NCBI GenBank assembly: GCA_921293015.1
Contig: OV121085.1
Coordinates: 13,479,731 to 13,543,730 of the forward strand
Length of the DNA: 64,000 nt
Reading direction: 5' to 3'
DNA from: Phorcus lineatus
Taxonomy: Eukaryota > Mollusca > Gastropoda > Trochida > Trochidae
The notes beneath the pieces are model-generated. The model was not told the origin of the DNA and ran no database searches. It saw only the letters and a list, made by a program, of their open reading frames with translations. Both the position numbers and the translations under genes were made by a program. Shown here piece after piece: positions 1 through 10,100 of this stretch (within the stretch, counting starts at the first letter, position 1; each line of letters opens with the position of its first letter).

Positions 1-1336
1 TTTTGAAAGCTAACCACCTCCGGTTATGTTTTGACAAGCATAGTTACATGTTTATAACCAAACAGCCATATGGTGACACCATTGGACATTTCGAATTTAT
101 ATTAACATATTTTTGTGTGTGTTGACAGTCGACTTAAGCACATTGGTTCATATGTAAAACAATTTGTAATGTGAGCGATATAAGAGTATGAAAAGATTAA
201 TTATTTGGAGTCTGAATAATTGATTTGAAAACTTACAGGTTAGGTAGGTTATGTATTATGTTATTCTGTCTGTGTTGGAAAAGGATTTTTTCAGTTTTGG
301 AGATTGTTTCTGTTCTTGAGACTCACGTTTTTGCTGTTTCATAAGAGTCATCACAATGCATTTCAATTTTCATATTCTATTTCTATCTTCTTATTCATGT
401 TTTATCTAATCCAGTGATAGCTTCCCATTCTTATTGCTCATTGGCTGAAGTGCAAAGATCATCTCACATGTTACACCTCCTGGGCTTTCCCTTTTGGATT
501 CTCTTCAAAGGCTTCACTATAAACCCTACCCTTCTCTGTTCCTGGGGTATGGGTGTCTTTTTGCATCAACATGCTCTCAAGGATCTAAATCCGGATTTAG
601 AAAACAATTAGTGGCCATACGATGCATGGCCATGATTCGGCCATCGTTGCAATTGTAACCAAATATTTATTTATTATGTTATATGCAAAATGTGAAAAAT
701 CATTTGACAATATCTTACAATGAAAGATAAAATTGTAAATCTACGACAAGTTACAAATATTGATTTGTTAGGAACCCAAAATCAGTCATCGTGTTTGTGC
801 AAGATTTCAAAACTTTCTTGTGGATTGCATTGGCTTCCAATGAAGTCATTGGGTATCACTTTTAAACTGTCGGTTCGCCAAACACATAAAAAAGAACACA
901 AAGTTGAAAAAGGTATTTATTATTAGATACAATCGAGAGATTACAAAAGCCTATATCAAATTTCTCAACCTCCAACAAGCACCGTGTTCTTTTTGAGAAT
1001 TATTATTCAGATACAATATATAATCTTGCCATAGTCCTTAGTTATCAATGTTCAAAAACATGCGCTTTGTCACACGTGCACAAGCCATTTCGATGACCTG
1101 TCGGCCATTAACTATATTTTTAATATGAAATTGATCTGAAACAGATTTGTGGTTATTTTTCGGAAAAGATAAAGATATTGACATACAAGTGAAGTTAATA
1201 AATGTGTTGATACCTGAAGACATCACCGTTGATGTTGTTATTGAGATTGGCCAGACAGATAACAGACATAAACAACCCTTCCCAATCATTTCTATGAGGT
1301 TTAGAGCCTCTTTAACACAGGTACCCTACTGTAATT
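1..1336. other. Intergenic, no gene recognised
   Basis: This stretch holds only short open frames with no recognisable domain, and none has convincing splice borders. The segment around 410-610 is somewhat less AT-rich than its surroundings and is open for 65 codons, but I cannot assign it. No SINE tail or terminal inverted repeat was seen. Confidence 0.4.
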
Positions 1337-2327
1337 ATGGAAAGTTCTAAAGCTGTGAAGCGTGCTGTAATCAAGTTACGAAAGAAGGAGTGAATGCGAC
1401 CGAAATACATAAACGTATGACCAATGTGTATTGGATGAAAGCGACACAATATTCTACTGTTGCAAATTGTACAGCTGTGTTTAAGCGGGGTCGCAACTCC
1501 TTGGAAGATGACCAGCGGTCAGGAAGGCTTTTTGAAGCCATTACAAATGATATGGTTGTACGGGTCTAGGGCTTAATCATATCCGATCGGAAAATGAATG
1601 TGGACGAGATATTTTCAGAGTGTGGCATTTATCATAGAAATGTTTGCACCATAATTCATGAGCACATGCACATTTCCAAGGTGTCTGCAAGATGGGTGCC
1701 ACGAAATCTAAATGCACAAAATCAACACCAGAGAGTTGATTAGAGCCGTGTCTTCTAAGACAATAACAATGTTGATCCCAATGACTTTCATGCCCGTCTG
1801 GTTGCAGGTGATGAAACGTTGATTTAACACTTGGATCCTGATACCGATGGAATGGAATCGTAAGCACTCTCATGCACCCAAGAAGTTGAGAACTCAGCCA
1901 TCTGCTGGCAAGATCATGGCGACCATATTTTGGAATTCAAGGGGCGTGCTACTTACAGAATACAGACACAGACAACCAGCTAAAACTACACTGACGTGAG
2001 CCTACTGGTGACCTGTTGAAGCAATTGAGGGCGGCGATCAAGAAGAAGCTGGGCATGTTAACTGCTGGAGTTACGCTTCTTCATGACAACGCTACAGTGC
2101 AGGTTGCACTTCAACAATGTGGTTTTGAACAGTTCATATGGGGCCCCCAACAACTTCTATCTCTTTCGCAATTTTAAATCACTCTTGACGATGATGATGA
2201 ACTCAAGGCAGCTACTGAGGCGTGGTTGAGGGGCCATTTAGAAGACTTCTAACGCAAGGGCATAACCAATCACAAAGTCAATAGGCGAAGCGCATCGAGG
2301 TCCAGGAAGATTATATTGAAAAATATA
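1337..2327 (+). pseudogene. Decayed mariner-type transposase (Tc1/mariner superfamily)
   Basis: Reading across frames gives a recognisable mariner transposase of normal length order but with several frameshifts and stops. It opens with MESSKAVKRAVIKLRKKE and then a stop or frameshift at about 1391. Next come the N-terminal helix-turn-helix part (GVNATEIHKRMTNVY; FKRGRNSLEDDQRSGR), the linker part (IIHEHMHISKVSARWVPR), the first catalytic-aspartate region (LVAGDETLI, then a stop, then HLDPDTDG), the second (LLHDNATVQVALQQCGFEQ), and the family's C-terminal end (HLEDF, stop, RKGITNHK; VQEDYIEKYN). These blocks are in the family's usual order. The copy cannot make transposase. I did not find convincing terminal inverted repeats. 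It lies just upstream of the first visible CTLD exon at 2790, so its insertion may have separated or removed that gene's 5' exons; this is inference. Confidence 0.88.
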
Positions 2328-2789
2328 ATCAATACCACAATCAATTGCTTTGTTTTATATCCAGTTCTTTGAACATATTGATTTTCCCTCGTAAGTTATA
2401 GTTCTCCCTCTTTACTATTGAAAATTGATGTTGAGATGTTGAAAGGTTGCTTAAGACAGTATTCTTTAACCTTTCAACTGAGCTATCGTATGAGTCTGTA
2501 CGTAATGCTAGTCCAGAGGGGAAGATTTTGCGTACCCTCATTTTGCGAATTTTCACCAGAAAATCATCATTTTTGTGACAGTAACACACTCTTTATTGCG
2601 GCCCAAAACCGATATTAGCATGAACAAAGGCAGTTATTGTTGGCTATATTTTGGTAAAAGTTTTGGAATTTATTTCAATGAGTTAGCGAGTTTTAAAGTT
2701 TCTCGAGATATGGAAATCCCCAAACATTTCGAAATTGTAAAATTCGACATTCGAAACAAATAAGGTAGATTGCCATATGTTACCAACAG

Positions 2790-3708
2790 GCTAGTTGTGG
2801 AAATCAAGGGGCAGCATTGGTATCAATTGAATCTGCAGAAGAGGATAAATTTATCAAACACATTGTCAACGGCTTAGCAGGTTTGTATGACATTTGAACA
2901 CTCAAACAACACCCCATTTAATCCTAGTTTGTTGTTGGTTAATCTTAATCTAGAATTTATTTAAAAGCTGTACTACCCGACAACTTGGCCTTCTCAACAG
3001 TAAAATTTCACCATTTTTCGAAATCTTACAATCTTTTGTGCCTCTTACAATTAGTCATATCCACTTGTGCCTTCGTCGAACTCACCTTGTAAACAACGTC
3101 TTACAGGAAGTTAAACTTAATAATAGGTAGTAGTACATCATTTAATATCAATAGTAAGTAGAGTACTATACCTGCCTGTAGCTATGTTTAGAATGGAGTC
3201 TACCACAGTGCTTTTAAGTGATGAAGTACATGATTTTATGGATATTCAACTTCTTCTTATATAGCTCCTTATACCGTTTTCAAGCATGTCGAAAATCTTT
3301 TAATAAAGAAGTTGAATATCCATAATGCTTGAAAACAGTATAAGGAGCTATATAGAAACGTCGCAAATCTGTTAATAAAGAAGTTGAATATAATTAAAAT
3401 CGTGTACTTCATTACAACTACAACTTCTACAATGCCACTAAAAGAGTGCCTTTAAGTTCCAGTATTTGCTTGAAGCTCATGGAGGCGATTGGAGGACATG
3501 GTTGGGGGGAACTGACATGGATGTAGAAGGAGTTTGGAAATGGTCTCCAAGTGGAAGACCGTTCAATTATACTGCATGGTTACCTGGCCAACCAGAGAAG
3601 CCGGATGGAGGGGACTGTCTTGTATTGTGGAAACATGACAAGAGCGGCTACACATGGGGAGATAATCACTGCCATGAGCATCACCATTATATGTGTGAGA
3701 AACAGTAA
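2790..3708 (+). CDS. C-type lectin-domain gene 1, two exons visible (5' part missing)
   Basis: Two exons join in phase. Exon 2790-2880 (91 bp, after ACCAACAG, before GTTTGT) encodes the CTLD middle, ASCGNQGAALVSIESAEE and on to NGLA. Exon 3476-3704 (acceptor GCTTGAAG) encodes the C-terminal half: HGGDWRTWLGGTD, the GQPEKPDGGDC loop, YTWGDNHC and HHYMCEKQ. The exon may end at a GTAAGT donor at 3705, as in the related gene at 15528, or the frame may run to the TAA at 3706-3708. The 91-bp exon and phases match the other two CTLD genes here. The triplet normally EPN or QPD is QPE, so classical Ca2+-dependent sugar binding is uncertain. The signal peptide and first CTLD exon (the GW...CY part) were not found upstream, where a mariner relic lies. 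It may be a broken gene or have distant 5' exons. Confidence 0.75.
3238..3396. repeat. Compound inverted and direct repeat
   Basis: A block with ATTCAACTTCTT followed by TATATAGCTCCTTATA is repeated in reverse complement immediately downstream (AAGAAGTTGAAT; TATAAGGAGCTATATA). The AAGAAGTTGAAT segment then recurs once more. The layout is a'-b'-c-a-b-c-a. It lies in the intron between the two exons of CTLD gene 1. It is probably a rearranged foldback element; no coding content. Confidence 0.7.
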
Positions 3709-6700
3709 GTTAATCAATTTCCAAAAGATTATTGTTTGAGTTCATATTTATATATTTAAAAGCCCAAAGCTGTTTATCAGATAACGGTTGTATAAACTGT
3801 ATTTGCATGAGTTCCATCACTGATTTTATTTCATTCACCGCTTTGTTGCCTTACCCCTTACCATCCGCTTAAAGATTTCGGTCGTGTTCTTTATGAATAT
3901 TATTAATGTTTCAAGTTATCATAGAGGGTTCCTTCCAATCTTATAATGTTCTTAGCAAGGCAAATAAAAATGATAATCTAGTCTTTGAACAGGCTTTATG
4001 TTTGCCGTGAATTGACTTCCATCCAATGTTGTATGAACCATTGTTCTCATGGTAATAAATAATTCTACATCCGGACGAACATGCTACTTTGAATTAACTA
4101 GTTTTCGTTTGACATGATTGAAAATAAACAGTACTTATCTTTAATAAACGTTTTTTAAATGACATTGACATGTTCTAATGGCACCGTTTCAAATATAAAA
4201 TACAATAATACAATGCAATTAATACAACATTAACAGATGACAGCATTCTTTATCTCCAGTCAGATGTAAGAAATGAAACGGAAAAGCAATGCGTTAGCCG
4301 ATATAATTAAATTTCAACACGATTGTCCATATTGCTGATCACTTTGTTTTCAGGAAAAGAACTGTCGAAAAAATTATTTGATATACAAAAAATCAGTACT
4401 TTAAAGTTGCACAGAGAATGTTTCATAATTTTTTAAGTGGCTTGAATAAGAACGGAAATACCATATTGCCTACACTGCGTTCTAATCACCTGGCTGTAGT
4501 TACATGTAGTGACATTGAGAATTTAATTTTCAAAAACAAAAAGTACTTCTCTATCAAATGACACCATTCCTGAAGTTTGAAATATTTGACCCCATCAACA
4601 TACTTTTCCCCGCTTTAAAGTCAATTGAAAACCTTCAAACTTCCCTCCAAAACATAAAGTCCTCGAATCAGTAGGAAGAGAAGAAAAGACGAAGGCAGCA
4701 GGAAGAAGAAACCAATTTGAAGGACAACTCGGACGAATTGTCCTGAACAACAGATTTATACCAGCCGTACCTGCTTAATTACGAGGATTAAACGTACCCC
4801 TAATATTGCCCTACCCGATTACCGGTCCTTTCAGCGTTCGTAACAATTTGTTGTAAGTCAAAAGTGCATTCTGTACATTATTTTCACGATTTCAGTCGAT
4901 TAAAACGAACACTGAAATGTTACAAAAATTCTACACAACAGCAGCGTTTTAGTATCAACGTCCCTCCTTCAACCCTAAACTCTATAACCATCTATGCAAC
5001 CAACTAATGAAATGATTCCCATCCAGCAATAAGATAACATGATAAGAAGCAGGTGCGATATTTTCTTCAAAATCTGCAAAGATTGAAATCACATAATGCT
5101 GTTAGTTTACAACCGACTAAGTATAATCCATCTACCTCAAAGTGTTGCTCGGTGAATTTGAATAAATCACTGCCAGTTCGCAAATCCAAGATCAAAGTAT
5201 TCCGTAGTGAATCAACTCCAAACTCAGAAAAGCAAGCACTCTAACGGAGCGCACTTTCGATGATGAAACGCTCCCACCTTAAAGGAATGCCAATATAATT
5301 TGAATAAACTGGAACCTTTCATCGTGGACGTGTCAAACAGACCTTTCACCTTCATAAATTCAAAAAGTCAGTGGCTCACTAAAATATAAAATCCTGCCAA
5401 TGTTTTTTGATCGTAACGATTGGCTGGAGTGCAAAGGATACCTTTTTGTGCAGTTTTCAGTTAAAAATGTAACAAGGTACAAGTTATAGGTTTATCTGAT
5501 TTTATTGAGAGTGCACGAGTTTCAACTTGGTGGCAGGAATGCAAATGATACTATAATAAGGTATTATAGACGTCATATCGATTCTAAAACACTTGTGATA
5601 AAAGGACATCATTATTTAAGGCGATAGTTTTTTTTCATACAATAGGATGTGTAACCTTTTTATTGTCTTGAAAGATACCATACTAACTTGTTTATTTTAG
5701 TTTAAGGCTCGTTGCCTAGATCATATGGCGACTTTGTTGCGTAGGTGTCACTGATGGTTAAATATATATATCTGGGGTGATTTTCATAGGTTTCAATGGT
5801 TGTTTGTAGACACAAGTAAACGCAAAGAAAGGTCTTTTTTTGAATAATGTATTGTTTGTCAAGTTCTTGATTGTTGCAAGCCTATGGACACGTTGATACA
5901 CTGAAATAAAAACAGCACATATAAGAATTTAATCAGCCAATCAGCTTCAACCAAAAGGATATTGTATTAATTGCTGTAATTTAGACTCAATAGCAAATTA
6001 ACGACAAATTAGAGGCATATTTCTAAACAAGAGCATTATGGAGTAACAGCACGTCTTTTTATATGAATATGGTGATCTCACGAAAACGAATGTTTTAAAT
6101 TGCATGACACAGTATTTAAATAAAAAGAAACAGATAAGCAAACGCACCCTGATAGGTTGGGCTATGCGAATCAATTTCACTATCTCAAATGACTAAAAGG
6201 TGTTACAAAAAATGGCCGCTGGTAGCTTTTGTTTCATACTTTATTATTGCTTTTCCAACTACGGTTGATCGGTTTGAGTAATGAAATGTTTTGACCCTCT
6301 AATGAAAACTCATTTTGAATAAACTAATGTTGATTAGGGAAGTCTTTAGGACATTTATCTTTTAAAAAATCGTGATATTGTATCTTTAATATGTCCCCGT
6401 GGCCAAAGAGTGCCCCTATATACAGGCAATACCTGTTAGCAAGATACATTATTCCTTGTGTGTAACATCCTGCGACATATTCGTTTGTGAATCAACAGAG
6501 TTCATTTCACACCCTGATGTATTTTATGCAAAATGGCTCCTATTGCTAAACAGGTAACCAGCCACTGAATTGACTCACATCTAACAATACCTACAATACC
6601 CGGATGATAAGTCCATTTACTCAGCGATATTTGCTTCTATGACCTTGCATAATGACATTTCATTGGCTGAAAAACTTTACATGCTAAACATAGACATTGC

Positions 6701-7106
6701 TTTCCTGCTTGGCGCTCGGAAATATAAGGATAGAACATAGCTTCAAATGATACAGGATTGTGGCTGATGGGTGTCAAGACCTTATGAAGCATATACAGAG
6801 TGACTATGTAATGGGGACAAGAAAAGACTATTATTACTTACGTGGGCAATCCCATCGGGGTTAATATTTTAAAAAATATAAAAATCACGTTTTGATTTCA
6901 ACGTCACGTCAAAAAAAGTTCGTTGACGTCACAGTTCGGTTCCGATAGCGCCGACGGCGGTCAATGCCCCAATACATGGACGATGACATTGATCATTTTC
7001 TTTGATTTCGCGACTTAAACAGAATTAACGTGTCCATGACATACTCTTTAACGACACTCATGCCCTTCAATAGTATGTGATAATCACTTGATATGACATC
7101 CTCTTT
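3709..7106. other. Intergenic, no gene recognised
   Basis: AT-rich sequence with no domain-bearing exon that I can identify. An open run at about 4672-4780 (ending NNRFIPAVPA, stop) and a 63-codon frame at 5053-5244 have no recognisable family. The segment at about 4560-4620 resembles sequence at about 26230-26300 (both contain TTGACCC...CAACATACT), suggesting a low-copy dispersed repeat. A TGACGTCA motif occurs near 6925. Confidence 0.4.
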
Positions 7107-10100
7107 TTAACACACTTGCCTCATCTCACAGAGAGCTCCCAGGTCTTTTCTAGCACAGAAGTGGTCACCCCAATGGTACTTCTCGACGGTCCAGCTGGAC
7201 AGACAGTCCTCCCCTCCCTGACGCCCTGTGGGTTCTCCTGGTGACCAATCGGTGTACCCCATGACCTGCTCGGACTTGTCCCACACGAACGTTCCCTCCA
7301 TCAGGATATCATTTGCTCCCAGCCACACTCCGGTGTCAACTTGATTTCAACAGTGTAATGGGTAAAGTTAGGTGAAAGACTGTATGATTTAGAAATGTAT
7401 AATCATCTGGAGAAAGTATATCAGCAAACCAAACCCTCAAAAATCCCATATTTTATTAAAAAAAGTTTCAATATGCATAATTGTTTCTACATGTATATCA
7501 ATCGAAATTAGTGGTTTATCTATATCAGATATTTGATTAGAACAATGGCGCATGCGTATTTACCCAATAGTGACGTCACAGACAAATTTGTACTACGCAA
7601 AAACGCTTAACTGTATGTTTAGGTAATTAATCATTTTGACATATCTGTTATTAGTATAATTATTCTTGTTTCCCGAACTTTTATCAGTTGAATCAAAATA
7701 TCATAAATCCTTGGAATTCTTTTTCAGAAGTGTTCGAAACATGGTAAGGAGTGTTCGAAACATGCTAAAACTATCTGAACCAAGTTTTTAGCATAACATC
7801 GAGTTCTCAATATTTGCTTAGATATTCACTTTAAATAAACCAATATTCGATTTGTTTAGACATTTGGTTGTTTACGTTTGTTTTGGGTACAGTGTAAGAT
7901 ATTTTGGCGCTTCTACATCTACTGACCTGAGAGTCAACATCAAATGTGAAAAAATATTTCGCCCTTTTCTTTCTGGAATCGTGAATTGTACTTTACAGCA
8001 AAGGTCCGATTAGAAAAATGAACGCTCAGGATGCCCTATAAGAATACACTTAACACACAGACTAAATGCTTGTTATTTCAATGAGTGGATGAGTAACTGC
8101 GCTTGGTAGCTGCATGCCATCCAGCTCCTCAAATTTCTCAATTAACTTTGTTCAGCCACCTCTTCAATTGCCAAATATTTGCATGTGTGTTTATGAAGAC
8201 CTTTTCTACAGAATTGCAAAGTTTCAGTGTGAAATATTGAAGAATGTGGACATTATTTGTGATTTTCTGTACAACAATTACAGAAAATATATGTGTCTTG
8301 AATTCAACCAAGCTCACCACCCAAGCCCATACAGCCTACTACCCGGACCTGCACCACATGAGGACAATGGGGCCCAATCAGTCACCTATTGTCTATAGTC
8401 GAGAGACTCTGCTGTCTATTCAAGAGACAATCAAGAAGCTCCCAAGCAATCACGATGTAAGACTCACAAACAATGGAAAGTTCACCAAGACAACAAGGCG
8501 TATGAGAGGTTGTAGAGCAGGCAGGAAAGTGAAAAGGCATTCAAGGAATAATTTCGACGATTCTTCATACATTCAACAAAAGCTGCTTCTTTGTATTATC
8601 AACGCCAGATCTGTACGAAATAAAACTCTAGAACTGCACGAGTATATAATGGATCACCATATTGACATCTGTGTGATCACAGAGACATGGTTGAAAGACA
8701 GTGATTGTGTTGCTGTAAATGAGCTTGTACCTGTGAACTACTCCCTTCTCACCTGTAATCGTGAGGGGAGACAAGGAGGGGGAATAGCTGTTATCTACAA
8801 GACGTCTATATCAGCCGTACAACTGAAAGAGAATCAGCTTTCTTATAAAAGTCTGGAATATCTTGACGTACGACTGAATTTCAACTCTGTCACCTTCAGG
8901 TTAACAGCAGTCTACAGACCTCCAGCCTCTACAAAGAACAACTCTTCAACGGATGATGTTTTCAAGGACCTAGCTGACCTCCTAGAAACATCGGTCTCTT
9001 CAAATGAACCTCTTATCATGACTGGGGATTTCAACATTGCTTTGGACAAGTCAGACCACCCGATCACTCAGCGTTTTAATGAGTTGTTGTTTACCATGGG
9101 TCTCAAACAACATGTGAAAGATTCTACACACAGACTCGGCCACACTTTGGACTTAGTTATGACTAAGGAAATGGACAAAATTGTCTCCTCAACTCTTGTC
9201 TTGGATCATGGGCTGTCAGATCATAAAACAGTATTTTGCAATCTCAAACTTGACAAACCTGGTCCACTACGCAAAACTGTCTCCTACAGAAAGACCAGAA
9301 GTATTAACACCGACCTATTCATGGACGACGTGAACAAAGCTTTTCTTCAACACAGCCACACAACAATGGCCTCCAGTTTGAAAGAATCGAGCAATGTCAC
9401 GGAGCGAGTCAATACTTACAACAAAGTACTGCACCAAGTGATGGACAAGCATGCTCCTCTGAAGACAAGGCGTGTAATCGTCAGACCTAGCTCAAGCTGG
9501 ATGACAGAGGAAATCAACTATGCTAAGCATGAACGCAGACAAGCTGAAAAGAACTGGAGACGGAACAAAATCGAAATCAACAGACAGATTTATTGTGCCA
9601 GCAGGAATAGAGTAAACGTGCTGATTAGACAAGCTAAACAAGATCATGTAAAGGACTCACTTTCCAACTGCAAGAAGGACTCTAAACAACTTTTTGCAAT
9701 CACAAAACAGCTGACCGAACCGAGGCAGGAGTACAATTCAAGATCAAAGGAGGAATCCTTAAAACAGGCTATTAAGTTTGGTGAATATTTTATCAGCAAA
9801 GTCACAAATCTGAGAGATGCCATCTCTACCCAGCTCGCTGATACAGTTGATCCCATGTACAAAGATACAGCCTTCACTGGACGGCCTCTGTCTCACTTCT
9901 ACCCAACCACGATGCAGGAAGTAACCAAGATAATTCAAAACTCCCCCGTCAAGTCATGTCACCTGGATCCGGTACCAACTTGGCTACTTAGAAACTGTCT
10001 ACCCGTGTTCGTGGAGGAATCCTATTTGATAATCAGCGCTTCAGTGGACGAAGCAACGGTACCTGACTCCTTCAAAGAAGCAATAATCAGTCCCATACTC

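Noticed and set aside
5053-5244. 63-codon frame as last exon of CTLD gene 1
   Set aside because: No acceptor in the required phase and no similarity to the short C-terminus of CTLD gene 3.
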